From the NCBI GenBank assembly GCA_902547755.1, contig CACCPA010000007.1, forward strand, positions 48,958 to 112,957: a DNA stretch of 64,000 nt, in the 5' to 3' direction. Below, in pieces: positions 40,922 through 51,614 of the stretch (the stretch's first letter is position 1; each line of letters opens with the position of its first letter). The position numbers and the translations under genes were made by a program. The notes under the pieces were generated by a model. That model searched no databases. It was not told the origin of the DNA and worked only from the letters and a program-made list of their open reading frames with translations. This DNA comes from Halieaceae bacterium. GTDB lineage: Bacteria; Pseudomonadota; Gammaproteobacteria; Pseudomonadales; Halieaceae.

Positions 40922-43420
40922 ATGAACATTTTCAAGTCGGGATTCGGTTTCTTCCTAATGACCCTTTTGGTGGGTTGTGGAGGCAGTGAATCTGGTCCGA
41001 GCGAGCTTACCTCGTTTACCAACTTACAAACGATCAGCTTCGAGAGTGACACCTACACGCTGATTGTGGGCAATACTGAAACGCTCGAGGCCTCTGGAGG
41101 CTCTGGCACAGGTGCGATGAGTTATGAGAGCACGGATGAGGCGGTGGTAAGCGTTACACAGAGCGGGGTTATTACAGCAAATTCGGTCGGTACAGCCACG
41201 ATTACCGCGACCAAAGCGGCAGATAATCTATATGCAGCGGCAAGCGCAACCATTGCGATTACGGTCACGCCCAAAATAGAGCAGAACATCGCGTTTCCCA
41301 GTGACACCTACAGTGTCATCGTCACCAACCAAATTACTATCATTCCCACGGGTGGTGAGGGCGACGGCGCAGTCTCGTTTACTAGCAGCGATGACAGTAT
41401 CGCAACGGTCTCCAGCGATGGGGTGGTAACCGCCATTAGTCTCGGCACTGTCACCATAACCGCCACAAAAGCAGCCGATAGTACCTACGACGAGGCGACG
41501 GCCCAAACCTCTGTAACGGTCACACCAAAACTGTCTCAAAGCATTACGTTTGGGGAGCAAAGCTACACGGTTGTTATTGGCACTTCACAATCTGTACTCG
41601 CATCTGGTGGGCCTGGAATAGGCCAGATTTCCTATGTGAGCAGTGATCCTTCAATTGCAACCATAAGTGGCGCCGGGCTGGTAACAGGGGTGGCTATTGG
41701 CAGCGTTACTATCACAGCAATAAAAGCTGCCGACAGCACGTACGAAGAAGCAAGCGCCACCACTACCGTCAATGTTTCAGACTTGCTTGAACAAACTATT
41801 AGTTTCTCATCAAGCGATTACACGCTTACGGTAAATGAGACTCAAACAATTACGGCAAGTGGTGGCGAGGGAACAGGGCAAATCACCTATTCCAGCGCAG
41901 ATGAGTCCGTTGTCACAATAAGTGGGTCAGGCTTTGTTAGTGCAGTCGGTGTGGGTTCTACAACCATCACAGCGGTGAAGGCTGCTGACTCGGTGTACGC
42001 AGAAGCCTTTGTAACGGCGTCTGTGACTGTCGAGCCCGCTCCACCTGACGCGCCGGTAATCAGTATGGTTTGGACTGGCAATGGCCGGCTAACCATAGGC
42101 TGGGCAGATGTGACTGACGCAACATCTTATAGTTTGTTCTACGCCACCGAGAGTATTGCCGCGTTGGATGATCTAGCAAACCTCGAGTCTTTGAATGGTG
42201 CAGCGACAGTCCTCGACGTTACCCCTAACTACACGCTGACTGATCTAGAGAACAACACGCAATATTTTTTGGTTGTTACAGCTTTGACGGGGTCAGTCGA
42301 GAGCCCGATTAGTAATGAGTTGGCATCAACGCCATTGAATCCACTAAATGACACCGGAATTACTGTAAGTGGTAATGGGACTTCTGGCATCAATGCGACC
42401 TGTACCGAGGCCATTCAAAACGGTGGACACGTTCCTCAGGACTGTGACCAAGGACGGGATGCGGATACCACCATTGCGGCCAGTAAAGTGGGAACCGGAG
42501 TCGCCGCCTTTGACTACACGAAATTAGGGAGTGACGGCAGCGAGATCCCGGTCCAAAACGGGACATGGTCTGAGTCCGGCACTGAAGCCGATGGCACTCA
42601 TTGGTCTTGCGTTCGTGACAACGTTACGGGATTGGTGTGGGAGATCAAGACGCCAACTGGAACCCATTCATTTAATAATAAGGGAACATGGCAGAATCGA
42701 AACACACTCTCCGACACGACCAACGCGGAAGGGCTTTGTGGGCTAACCAACTGGAGAGTACCTTCACTGACGGAATTACTCACCATTGTTAATAACGGCC
42801 GGCAAAACCCTGCCTTTGACGTGCCGCGTTTCCCTAATGGTAAGAGCCAGTCGTATTGGACGAGCAACCCTGTTTCCGGCGTCGGGACGAATGCCTGGAC
42901 AGTGAACTTCTTCGCCGGTATCGGTAACTCAAAAGCAAAGACATCAAATTTCCAAGTCAGGCTTGTGTCTGGAGACTACGCCGCCTCTCAATTTGATGCC
43001 GCGAGGTTTGTGGATAACAGCGATGGAACCGTCAGCGATGTTGTTACGGGGCTGATGTGGAAGCGTTGTCCAGAGGGCTTGTCGGGTGAGGACTGCAGTA
43101 ATGGCTCTGCATCTACCTTGGTCTGGGGAGGCTCTATGAAGGCAGCAAGAGACTCCACCTACGCGGGCTATGACGACTGGCGTTTGCCCAATATGAAAGA
43201 GATGCAAACGTTAGTTGACGTTACCAAGAATAATCCGGCGCTGAACACGAGTGTGTTTCCGAACCCTAATAATGTACTCAATTATTGGACGTCGTCACTG
43301 GCTAAAAAAACGAGCCCGGTCACGCAGTCTTATCGGATTAATTTCCAGCGAGGTCTTAGTGAATTTAAGGTGCGTACCGGCTCGCAGAATGCGCAGTGGC
43401 TGGTCAGGGACGATATCTGA
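40922..43420 (+). CDS. lipoprotein with four Ig-like (Big2) repeats, FN3 and two DUF1566 domains
   Basis: An 832-residue surface lipoprotein (lipobox LLVGC, Cys19). Four bacterial Ig-like repeats (about residues 36-116, 117-200, 201-285 and 286-370) end with SVGTATITATKAADNLY-type strands. An FN3-like domain (about 375-465; SMVWTGNGRLTIGWADVTDA) is next. Two DUF1566/Lcl-type domains follow (about 540-690 and 695-832; NVTGLVWEIKTPTGT, LTNWRVPSLTELLTIV and VTGLMWKRCP, DDWRLPNMKEMQTLV). It is the first gene of the locus, 125 bases before the TonB receptor start, with the LacI operator upstream. The position resembles a SusD/SGBP role of glycan capture at the outer membrane, which is inference. 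Confidence 0.85.
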   Translation: MNIFKSGFGFFLMTLLVGCGGSESGPSELTSFTNLQTISFESDTYTLIVGNTETLEASGGSGTGAMSYESTDEAVVSVTQSGVITANSVGTATITATKAADNLYAAASATIAITVTPKIEQNIAFPSDTYSVIVTNQITIIPTGGEGDGAVSFTSSDDSIATVSSDGVVTAISLGTVTITATKAADSTYDEATAQTSVTVTPKLSQSITFGEQSYTVVIGTSQSVLASGGPGIGQISYVSSDPSIATISGAGLVTGVAIGSVTITAIKAADSTYEEASATTTVNVSDLLEQTISFSSSDYTLTVNETQTITASGGEGTGQITYSSADESVVTISGSGFVSAVGVGSTTITAVKAADSVYAEAFVTASVTVEPAPPDAPVISMVWTGNGRLTIGWADVTDATSYSLFYATESIAALDDLANLESLNGAATVLDVTPNYTLTDLENNTQYFLVVTALTGSVESPISNELASTPLNPLNDTGITVSGNGTSGINATCTEAIQNGGHVPQDCDQGRDADTTIAASKVGTGVAAFDYTKLGSDGSEIPVQNGTWSESGTEADGTHWSCVRDNVTGLVWEIKTPTGTHSFNNKGTWQNRNTLSDTTNAEGLCGLTNWRVPSLTELLTIVNNGRQNPAFDVPRFPNGKSQSYWTSNPVSGVGTNAWTVNFFAGIGNSKAKTSNFQVRLVSGDYAASQFDAARFVDNSDGTVSDVVTGLMWKRCPEGLSGEDCSNGSASTLVWGGSMKAARDSTYAGYDDWRLPNMKEMQTLVDVTKNNPALNTSVFPNPNNVLNYWTSSLAKKTSPVTQSYRINFQRGLSEFKVRTGSQNAQWLVRDDI

Positions 43421-43545
43421 TGTTGCTTGATAGGCGCCGAAATAGGGCTCAAACCTCTAAAAATTCAGGCTTTGACAGGCGCGACCCAAATACTGGGTTA
43501 TCCCTGTCTACGAGTGAGATCGAATTAAAACCTAGGAGTCACCCC

Positions 43546-46434
43546 ATGAGAGGACATCGTAATCGCGTATTTGCGGCATGGCCACTGGTAACCACTATGA
43601 TTACAGCGTTATCCATCTCTAACACGATGGCGCAGGAAGAGGGTGCCCCCGAGGCTGATCAAACTGCGACGCCAGAACCGATGGAAGAGGTGGTGGTCTA
43701 CGGTATCAGGCAGAGTTTGGAGAGCGCGTTAGAGGAAAAGCGGCAGAGCTCCAATCTCATTGAGGTCATCAATGCCGAGGATATTGGCAAGTTACCGGAT
43801 GAGAATCTAGCCGAAGTGCTCGAGAATATTCCGGGTGTTCAAATTAGTCGAAGCGCAGGCATTGGCTCTTCTGTATCGGTTCGCGGTAGTGAAAGTAACC
43901 GCGTGGAAATTAATGGGCGCGGCACCACGCCGTCCGGTGACAACCGCGGTGGTATGAGCTTCGAGGATCTGCCAGCAGCGTTGGTGAGATCCCTGAACGT
44001 AGTAAAGGTGCCCACAGCCGATATGGTTGAAGGTAGTGTTGGCGGAACGATCGACGTCAAGACATACAGAGGATTAGCGCTCAAGGAGAGACTTGCTGTA
44101 TTTCGTGCCAGCACTGAGTTTGCTGAAAATGCCGAGACTTGGAACGAAAATTTCTCCGCCACAATAGGTGATAAATTCGAAACATCGCGTGGCGATTTGG
44201 GCGCGATTCTAACTTTCAGCCATCTAAAGAAAACCGTGCGCGAGGATTCATTACGCGTCTCCCCTGGTGTTCGTGCTGCCAATCAAAGTAACGTTGATTT
44301 TACAGGAGACGGGCTTGGCGATGCTTACTACAAGCCCGGTTTTGGCGATCTGCTATACGGCGTTCAGGAGCGTGAGAACACTGCGTTCACTGGTTCAGTA
44401 GAGTGGCAGTTCAACAGCGACGTGAAGCTTTTTGCAGAGACTTCCTACACAGACTTTAAAAACTTGGGTCTTGGGCAGTCCATGTTCATTGGTTCAGCCG
44501 GTGGCGATCAAGAGTTGGATGGCACCGCAGAGGCGACCTATGGAGTGGTTTCGGTCGCAGGTATTGAGGTCCCGGTTCTGACCTCGGGCGTGATCGGCGG
44601 TGGTATCTTAAACGGGCGTGCAGATCAGCTTGCTGATACCGGCGCCCTTAACGACGGTCTACGTCTGCGGGCGAATAACCGCGCCTCCTCTCGTGAGACG
44701 GAGTCCTACGTGGCCGCCATTGGTGGAGAGTGGGATCAGGATAACCTTAAGGTCGAATTTGAGGTGAGCGCAGCGGGTTCAGAGACCCACAACCCGTCCT
44801 TCACCACAGTCTTCCAATTTAATGATCAACGTGCTGATAACTTCCACAGTGCGGGTGCTGCGGTCCGTATTCCTTTTTACTATGACTATCGCGACGGAGT
44901 GCTTGAGTACGGTCCCACAGGTGGACGTTTGTGGTCTGAACTGCTTGATCCGAATTATTATTCATTGTTTGTGGCTAAGGATCAGGAGAGCTTTTTTGAT
45001 AACGATGAAATTGCCAGCAAAGTGGATGTGACATGGTTCCGTGATGGTGGCTTTTGGCAGGAAGTGAAGGCGGGTGTGCGTCTCAGTGATCGCTCGATCA
45101 ATAGATCGCGCTTGTCTCAAGTCTCACAAAACTTCCCAGGTTTTTCAGGTGCTGACTTGTCCGAATATTTGATAACAACGCCGGGCAATTTTTTCGATTT
45201 TCAGGGCAGTGGCATCTATCTTGACAATTTCCTTACCGGTAATTCGGCGGTCATTTACGGTCAGCGAGACAGACTTAGAGATACTCTAGGCTTGGATGTG
45301 AATGGCATTAGTGACCCGCTTCAGGGATTCGGCGTCGATGAGCGCACGATGGCTGGTTATGTTCGCGGAGACTTCGAAACGGAGATATTGGGTATTCCGG
45401 CGCGTGGTGGCCTTGGTGTGCGCGTCGTTAATACTGATCAAGACGCCGCCGGCAACGAGGTATTGGCTGACGGCGCCCTTCGGGATGTATCGGAGTCGCA
45501 GACGTACACCAATGTACTTCCGTCAGTGAGCCTGGTGCTGTCGCCTGCCGACGACGTTCAAATACGGTTTGGTGCGGCCGAGATTATGCGACGGCCGAGC
45601 TTTGGTGATCTATCTCCGACGGTACGTTATCCGCTGAATACGGCGCAGTCTGTAACCGTTGGCGATCCCACGCTCGAGCCAACTACTGCCAAGCAGTTCG
45701 ATCTGGCTATTGAGTATTACCCTCGCAAGGGTAGCGTATTGAGTTTGGGTTTCTACCATAAAAAACTCGATGGCGTGATTGGTAGAGAGACTATTTACCG
45801 AGGTGTGTGCAATCCACGGGCTGTTGACGCGAACGCCAATGATCCAACCCTGGCGCTTCCAACCTGTACGATAGGAGGTGAGGAGGGTGTTTTGGTCAAC
45901 CGTATCTCACCGGTTAACCTGCCCGGGGGTGAAATTGATGGCATTGAAATAGCGTTTCAGCACTACTTTAGAAATTTGCCAAAGCCGTTTAACGGCCTTG
46001 GTGTCATCGCAAACTATGCCTACCAAGAGGGGAGCCGAGATCAGACGTTTAACTCTCCGGCGGCAATTGCCAGCGACGGATCGCAGCAGGAGCTACCGCT
46101 CAACTTCGTGAAACTGTCAGAAAACTCCTATAACTTCACAGCCTTCTACGAAAAACCGAAGTGGTCCGCCCGACTACGATACACCTACCGAGATGTTTTC
46201 TTGGTCAGTGAGTCCACTGATATAAGTAATGGCTTACCTCTCTACACCGATGATCGTGGCCAGCTAAATGGGTCTATGAGCTATAATCTAAATGATACCA
46301 CCGCAATCACGCTAAGCGGGGTTAATCTACTTAAAGAACGTACTATTCAGCCGGCCGTTTTCCCTGACGGACCCATCGCACGCATGATGGATGCTGACCG
46401 ACGCGTCACGCTTGGATTGCGAGTGAAGTTGTGA
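43546..46434 (+). CDS. TonB-dependent receptor (TonB-Xanth-Caul type) of the polysaccharide locus
   Basis: A 962-residue outer-membrane receptor. The start ATG 43546 has AGGAG about 8 bases upstream and a signal peptide (MRGHRNRVFAAWPLVTTMIT...NTMAQ). The earlier in-frame ATG at 43396 overlaps the previous gene and gives no signal. A TonB box-like MEEVVVYGIR is followed by the plug (IGKLPDENLAEVLENIPGVQ, SVSVRGSESNRVEINGRGTT, ADMVEGSVGGTIDVKTYRG), typical of the large proteobacterial carbohydrate receptors of the TIGR01782 group. The barrel extends to the C-terminus (VTLGLRVKL). It probably imports oligosaccharides from a sulfated polysaccharide. Confidence 0.95.
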   Translation: MRGHRNRVFAAWPLVTTMITALSISNTMAQEEGAPEADQTATPEPMEEVVVYGIRQSLESALEEKRQSSNLIEVINAEDIGKLPDENLAEVLENIPGVQISRSAGIGSSVSVRGSESNRVEINGRGTTPSGDNRGGMSFEDLPAALVRSLNVVKVPTADMVEGSVGGTIDVKTYRGLALKERLAVFRASTEFAENAETWNENFSATIGDKFETSRGDLGAILTFSHLKKTVREDSLRVSPGVRAANQSNVDFTGDGLGDAYYKPGFGDLLYGVQERENTAFTGSVEWQFNSDVKLFAETSYTDFKNLGLGQSMFIGSAGGDQELDGTAEATYGVVSVAGIEVPVLTSGVIGGGILNGRADQLADTGALNDGLRLRANNRASSRETESYVAAIGGEWDQDNLKVEFEVSAAGSETHNPSFTTVFQFNDQRADNFHSAGAAVRIPFYYDYRDGVLEYGPTGGRLWSELLDPNYYSLFVAKDQESFFDNDEIASKVDVTWFRDGGFWQEVKAGVRLSDRSINRSRLSQVSQNFPGFSGADLSEYLITTPGNFFDFQGSGIYLDNFLTGNSAVIYGQRDRLRDTLGLDVNGISDPLQGFGVDERTMAGYVRGDFETEILGIPARGGLGVRVVNTDQDAAGNEVLADGALRDVSESQTYTNVLPSVSLVLSPADDVQIRFGAAEIMRRPSFGDLSPTVRYPLNTAQSVTVGDPTLEPTTAKQFDLAIEYYPRKGSVLSLGFYHKKLDGVIGRETIYRGVCNPRAVDANANDPTLALPTCTIGGEEGVLVNRISPVNLPGGEIDGIEIAFQHYFRNLPKPFNGLGVIANYAYQEGSRDQTFNSPAAIASDGSQQELPLNFVKLSENSYNFTAFYEKPKWSARLRYTYRDVFLVSESTDISNGLPLYTDDRGQLNGSMSYNLNDTTAITLSGVNLLKERTIQPAVFPDGPIARMMDADRRVTLGLRVKL

Positions 46435-48158
46435 CCATAGTACTGCCGGTATGCCACTTTGTTGCGGGCACAGTTATCGCGACAATAGGGGAACTTGGCA
46501 GTCACGCAAAGGGTATTGCGAGAGTTGGGGCCGGTGCGTTATGTGCCATCGTTACGCTTGGCCTGACGATAGTTGTCCCTGCAACCCAAGCGGGTACCAT
46601 CTATTACGTGAGTGAATCAGGTAGTGATCGAGACGACGGCTTGTCGCCTGAATCCCCTTGGAAAAGCGTATCAAAAGTCAGCAGAACCCGCTTTCAGCCT
46701 GGCGATGTGATCAAGTTTAGGGCAGGTGACAGCTTCGAGGGGCAGCTCATTGTTTCGAGTTCGGGTGATGCTGACAACGCGCTCACTTTCACACGATACG
46801 GCGATGGTGCGAGGCCGTTGTTAGACGCTGGAAACGGCCGACGTGGTGCGCCGGTCGCTACGATTCTGATCGAGGATAAAGACCACATTATTCTCTCGGG
46901 CCTCGAAGTACGAAACTTCCGTCAGCGATCCCGAGACAATACCGACGATGCCAATGCCTACGGAATTTTGATAAAAAATACAGGGAGGCGTGCGCTAAAA
47001 GGGTTTGAGCTCTTTGATCTTGAAGTGAAACACGTCTATCCAATCAAGCGTCGTAAAGCCTTCAATTTAAATACCGTCAGTGGAATTCGAATCGAGACCC
47101 GACCTTCGAAACCCGGTAGTCCAGTGGTTAATACGTCCGATATCTACATACACGATAACGTAATTCGGTATACAGGTCGCTTTGGTATTGCCGTTCGTCA
47201 TCGGGCGCCCGAGAACAAGTCAGCGACCAATCTTAGTGATCATTTTGACCAAAACATCAGAATCGTAAACAACCTTTGCGAGGACTTGGGTGGGAGCTGT
47301 GTCTTGCTCAACGGCGTCGATAAGGGGCTGTTAGAGAGCAACACCTTTCTTAGATCCGGCTCGCTGCGCAACAAGGCCCTCTCTGTAACCCGCGGCAGTG
47401 GCGCTTGGTTCTTCAGGTCGAAAAATATCGTGGCTCAGTACAACGCAGCCATAGGTTCGCGCGGTCACAATGACTCGAGCGGTCTGCATGTGGATTTTGG
47501 TAATGAAAATATCCTGGTTCAATACAATTTCTTCTACGACAACGAGGGTTACGGGACAGAAATTCTGGGTAAAAACAAGAACGTCATCTGGCGTTACAAC
47601 GTCAGTGTCGGGGATGGCAGTCGAGAGCCGAGAGTGGCCCGACCTGAGGGTATTAAAAGCCAGTTTCCGGGTAAGACTGTATTTGTCAGCGACTTCGCGG
47701 CGCCTAAGCGTATCGTCTCTGAAGACATCTACCTGTACAACAACACCTATGTAACATTCGAAAATACAGAGCCTCAGATAGAGCTCAATGGTCGCAACCT
47801 AAATCTCATTAACAATGCGTTTATAGCCGTGCCCGGAAGTCGGATCGGGAGTCGAGTGACCGTTGTTTGGAATGATCACAACGGCCCACAACTCTCACAT
47901 AATCTTTTTTCCGGACTGGTATCGCCGGCCTTTACGTCGTTGGACCGCTTTGCACAAACGCCTACCATTAATATTGATGTTAACGGGTCGTCATTAGAAA
48001 ATTTTGCGATGCCGACGGGGCTATTGGGAGCCGCGGTTGAGCACCCCTTGTTCCCCGCGGCAGGTATAGGTATTTTTTCGCACATTAGTGCAATACCGCA
48101 TAAAGATATTTTTGGTAATCCCGTGTCGCAAGACGCGCCTAAAGTTGGGGCAGGTTGA
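46431..48158 (+). CDS. secreted right-handed beta-helix protein (possible polysaccharide lyase)
   Basis: A 575-residue exported protein. The GTG start at 46431 overlaps the receptor stop by 4 bases, implying coupling. After a long hydrophobic leader the mature part opens TIYYVSESGSDRDDGLSPES, the common first strand of parallel beta-helix enzymes. About ten helix coils follow, with short repeats such as IHDNVIRYTGRFGIAVRHRA, NIRIVNNLCEDLGGSCVLLN and ILVQYNFFYDNEGYGTEILG. Such folds include PL6-like lyases, epimerases and glycosidases. No family-specific catalytic motif stands out. It lies between the receptor and the sulfatases and probably attacks the glycan backbone. Confidence 0.85.
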   Translation: MTIVLPVCHFVAGTVIATIGELGSHAKGIARVGAGALCAIVTLGLTIVVPATQAGTIYYVSESGSDRDDGLSPESPWKSVSKVSRTRFQPGDVIKFRAGDSFEGQLIVSSSGDADNALTFTRYGDGARPLLDAGNGRRGAPVATILIEDKDHIILSGLEVRNFRQRSRDNTDDANAYGILIKNTGRRALKGFELFDLEVKHVYPIKRRKAFNLNTVSGIRIETRPSKPGSPVVNTSDIYIHDNVIRYTGRFGIAVRHRAPENKSATNLSDHFDQNIRIVNNLCEDLGGSCVLLNGVDKGLLESNTFLRSGSLRNKALSVTRGSGAWFFRSKNIVAQYNAAIGSRGHNDSSGLHVDFGNENILVQYNFFYDNEGYGTEILGKNKNVIWRYNVSVGDGSREPRVARPEGIKSQFPGKTVFVSDFAAPKRIVSEDIYLYNNTYVTFENTEPQIELNGRNLNLINNAFIAVPGSRIGSRVTVVWNDHNGPQLSHNLFSGLVSPAFTSLDRFAQTPTINIDVNGSSLENFAMPTGLLGAAVEHPLFPAAGIGIFSHISAIPHKDIFGNPVSQDAPKVGAG

Positions 48159-48162
48159 GGTC

Positions 48163-49659
48163 TTGAAGCTAGGGAGCAATAGGCAAGTAGTAAGCGCACT
48201 GGTTTTAATGACTTTGAGTTTCTCGCTGTGGGCAACACCTGCGGTTACGAAGCCGCCCAGTTTCATATTAGTGCTGACCGATGACCAAGGATGGTCTTCA
48301 ATGTCGTCGTCAATGGACAAGCGTGTTCCTGATGCGAAGAGTGATTTTCATGTAACACCATCACTTGACCAGATTGTGGCCTCGGGTATTCGCTTTTCCA
48401 ATGCCTATGCGGCATCGCCGGTCTGCGCTCCCAGTCGTTACAGCATACAGTTTGGCAAGTCGCCCGCGCGCTTGCTACACACACGTGTCTTGGGTGACAA
48501 CAATGTCAATCACGATCAAGCGGCGATTCCTCAAGTCCTAAAAGCGGTCGATCCGAGGTATCGAGCCGCTCATTTGGGTAAGTGGCATATAAAAGCCGAT
48601 CCGGCTCGGTATGGCTATGACGTTCATGACGGCCAAACTGGGAACAAGGAGGGAGGGTTCGTAAACGATAAATCCCAGTGGTATGGCGATTCGGGGGACG
48701 ACCCGAAAAAGATGTTTTCTCTGACAGATCGTGCGATTGAATTCATGACCGAAAACGTCAAGCGCGACACGCCGTTTTTTCTTCAGGTTTCTCACTATGC
48801 GTTGCATTCAAACCTCGCCTACCGTCAAACAACTTTCGATCAAGTATCGCGTCAGACCCCGGGCAGTTTGCATGAGAATGTAGCCTATGCCTCGATGATG
48901 ACAGATCTTGATGAGTCGATCGGCCGACTGTTTGATGCTTATAAGCGATTAGGCTTGAACGAAAATACTTATTTTATTGTCACCTCGGACAATGGTGGGA
49001 TGCCCGTATTGCCGCAACAGGTAAACAGAGGACGGCCCTATAAAAATGGCCTTAATGCGCCTCTTCTGAGAGGCAAATGGGATCTAATGGAGGGTGGTAT
49101 CCGGGTTCCCTTTCTGGCAGTAGGGCCGGATATCAAGCCAAATTCGCAGTCAAATGAGCCCATTATTGGGTACGATTTGATGGTGACGTTTGCCGAATTG
49201 GCCGGGTCGTCACAGCACGTACCGGAGGACTCGGACGGGGTCAGTATCGTACCGCTTCTCGGTTCACCGGATGCACATCTTAAGCGACCGCCCCACGGTC
49301 TTGTCTTTCACTTTCCGCACTACAACCAAGTGGGGCTCAATGAGCCTCATTCGGCCATTCGCGTCGGTAATTTCAAACTAGTCAGATTTGACCAATCGAT
49401 GCGCTCGTTACTCTTCAATGTGGCGACGGATCTCGGTGAGGCGCATGACATGGCGGAGTCTAATGCCGCGTGCGTGGACAAACTCGAGGCGCTCCTAGAT
49501 ACCTATTTGACTGCAGTTGGCGCGGAGCAGCCAAAGGACAGCAGTAGTTGGGTTAAACCAGGGAAAAAGGGAAAGACAAAGACGCGATTTTTGGAACGTT
49601 ATCCAGTTAACGTGTCGACAAGTTATGAAGGCGAGTGCCTGACTGATGCTCTGATTTAG
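48163..49659 (+). CDS. S1-family sulfatase (first of four)
   Basis: A 498-residue exported sulfatase of the formylglycine-dependent S1 family. The metal-binding FILVLTDDQGW opens the catalytic domain. The formylglycine motif is VCAPSRYSIQFG with Cys88. HLGKWHIK and VTSDNGGMPVLPQQ follow, with His/Asp residues for metal and sulfate binding. The start is uncertain. TTG 48163 gives a good signal peptide, GTG 48088 overlaps the previous gene by 71 bases, and ATG 48208 would shorten the leader. It probably removes sulfate esters from the imported or cell-surface glycan in the periplasm. Confidence 0.9.
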   Translation: MKLGSNRQVVSALVLMTLSFSLWATPAVTKPPSFILVLTDDQGWSSMSSSMDKRVPDAKSDFHVTPSLDQIVASGIRFSNAYAASPVCAPSRYSIQFGKSPARLLHTRVLGDNNVNHDQAAIPQVLKAVDPRYRAAHLGKWHIKADPARYGYDVHDGQTGNKEGGFVNDKSQWYGDSGDDPKKMFSLTDRAIEFMTENVKRDTPFFLQVSHYALHSNLAYRQTTFDQVSRQTPGSLHENVAYASMMTDLDESIGRLFDAYKRLGLNENTYFIVTSDNGGMPVLPQQVNRGRPYKNGLNAPLLRGKWDLMEGGIRVPFLAVGPDIKPNSQSNEPIIGYDLMVTFAELAGSSQHVPEDSDGVSIVPLLGSPDAHLKRPPHGLVFHFPHYNQVGLNEPHSAIRVGNFKLVRFDQSMRSLLFNVATDLGEAHDMAESNAACVDKLEALLDTYLTAVGAEQPKDSSSWVKPGKKGKTKTRFLERYPVNVSTSYEGECLTDALI

Positions 49660-49715
49660 CGATCTGAGGGTCAACGGGTACAAGATGCCGAGGTGCATCA
49701 ATAAGGAGTAACGCA

Positions 49716-51404
49716 GTGAAGAAGATTAAACGTGAACGCATTCTTGCCCTTCAATTAATTGCCATGTGTTTATGTATATTCGGCGTAGTGTCACTCCGGG
49801 CGGGGGACGCAACATCTAAGATACTCGATGTGCAATGGCAGACCACCAATGAGTTAAGCCAGCAACTGAACGTCATATTTATTCTGACCGATGACCAGCG
49901 CTTCGATGAGATGGGGTTTATGAATCCGATCATAGACACCCCTAATATAGATCGCCTGGCACGAGAAGGTGTGCATTTTAAAAATGCGTTTGTGACTACG
50001 GCTTTGTGCTCGCCAAGCAGGGCGACGATACTGACCGGGCAATACATGCACAACCATGGGGTCGTAGACAACAACGCGCCCCCCAATCCTAACAGCGTTT
50101 TCTTTCCTCAATACTTGCAAGCGGCCGGCTATGACACGGCATTCGTCGGTAAATGGCACATGGGCGAAGCGGCATCGGCATCGAGGAGCTTGGACGATCC
50201 TCAGCCAGGTTTCGACCACTGGGTTAGTTTCGCGGGGCAGGGACATTACTATCCGACACAACTGCGTAACGGTCTCGTGAATCAACTGAACATTAATGGT
50301 GAGCACGTCCCACAAAAGGGCTATATCACCGATGAGCTCACTGATTATGCGCTGGATTATTTGTCGGAACGGCCATCCGATAATCCGTTCTTTCTCTATT
50401 TGTCACACAAAGCCGTCCACGCCAACTTTTCCCCAGCAGAGCGGCATGCCGAGCAGTACGCTGACCGCGAGATTCCTATTCCGGCCAGTCAAGCTGATAC
50501 GGATGAGAATTACCATGGAAAACCCATGTGGGTGAAAAATCAGCGTAATAGCTGGCATGGCGTGGACTTTCCCTACCACAGTTCACTGGACGTACAGGCA
50601 TACAAGATGGAATACCACCGGGCCATGTCGGCTGTTGATGACAGCATCGGTCGGCTACTAGCCTGGTTAGCGGAAAATGGTTACGCAGAAAATACGATTG
50701 TTATGTTGATGGGCGACAATGGCTTTTTGTTTGGCGAGCATGGCCTGATAGACAAGCGAAATGCCTACGAAGAGTCTATGCGCGTACCTCTTGTTGCCTG
50801 GGGCCCCAGCGTGCTGCCAGAGCACCATAAGGTGGATGAAATAGTCGCCAATCTGGATATCGCACCGACCATGCTTGATATTGCCGGCTTGAAGTCGCCG
50901 GTCCAGTTTGAGGGTCAAAGCCTGCTTCCATTGGCGCGTGGCATGTCAGTGTCAGACTGGCGGAAAGAGCTTTTGTACGAATACTACTGGGAGTTCAATT
51001 TTCCCAGCACCCCCACAACATTCGCACTGAGAACCGACGACTACAAGCTCATTCAATACCATGGCATTTGGGATACGGAAGAGCTCTACGATATAAAGAA
51101 TGACCCCAAAGAGATGAATAATCTTGTCGGAGACCCAAAGTATCTACCCATAGTTGCAGCCATGCGGCAACAGCTCTTTAAGCGACTGGTGAACAACCAA
51201 GGGCAACACGTCGTGCCTTACACAGAGAAGTTTAGTAGCGGCGCGGTCTTTAGGGAGCGTGATCGATCCAAAGCTGCTGAGTTTCCAGATCGGTGGCTAA
51301 AGAAAGATAGCGATCCGGGACTAACTAACTTTTTTGTTCCCGACCATAGACGTGTAAAGGCTCGGAAGAAAGCGGCAGAGGTGGAGGAACCACAGCTTCA
51401 TTAA
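49716..51404 (+). CDS. S1-family sulfatase (second of four)
   Basis: A 562-residue exported sulfatase. GTG 49716 has AAGGAG 7 bases upstream and a signal peptide (LALQLIAMCLCIFGVVSLRAG). FILTDDQRFDEMGF binds metal. The formylglycine motif is ALCSPSRATILTG with Cys98. FVGKWHMGE and MGDNGFLFGEHGLIDKRNAY are typical of the N-acetylglucosamine-6-sulfatase and choline-sulfatase-like subgroup. PFFLYLSHKAVHANF carries active-site His residues. The C-terminus ends with basic-acidic segments (RRVKARKKAAEVEEPQLH). It acts in the same module as the other three sulfatases. Confidence 0.93.
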   Translation: MKKIKRERILALQLIAMCLCIFGVVSLRAGDATSKILDVQWQTTNELSQQLNVIFILTDDQRFDEMGFMNPIIDTPNIDRLAREGVHFKNAFVTTALCSPSRATILTGQYMHNHGVVDNNAPPNPNSVFFPQYLQAAGYDTAFVGKWHMGEAASASRSLDDPQPGFDHWVSFAGQGHYYPTQLRNGLVNQLNINGEHVPQKGYITDELTDYALDYLSERPSDNPFFLYLSHKAVHANFSPAERHAEQYADREIPIPASQADTDENYHGKPMWVKNQRNSWHGVDFPYHSSLDVQAYKMEYHRAMSAVDDSIGRLLAWLAENGYAENTIVMLMGDNGFLFGEHGLIDKRNAYEESMRVPLVAWGPSVLPEHHKVDEIVANLDIAPTMLDIAGLKSPVQFEGQSLLPLARGMSVSDWRKELLYEYYWEFNFPSTPTTFALRTDDYKLIQYHGIWDTEELYDIKNDPKEMNNLVGDPKYLPIVAAMRQQLFKRLVNNQGQHVVPYTEKFSSGAVFRERDRSKAAEFPDRWLKKDSDPGLTNFFVPDHRRVKARKKAAEVEEPQLH

Positions 51405-51614
51405 TTTGGGCTGCAGACGGTCGTAGCGTGTGCTTCGGGAATGTCATTAGTCAGTCGGTATTGGCTAGTTTCGGTCTGGCGGAAGTCAGGTTATGGCCTT
51501 AGAGCAGATGCTAAACGGATGCCAATCTCGAGTTGGCATTCGTGGAGGAGGCGCCATCACTGTGTGTTAAACCAAATGAACATATTGCAACTCGCGACTG
51601 GAGAACAACACTAC

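Noticed and set aside
43396..43545. N-terminal extension of the large TonB receptor
   Set aside because: The extension overlaps the preceding gene and lacks signal character. ATG 43546 has an AGGAG and a proper signal peptide.
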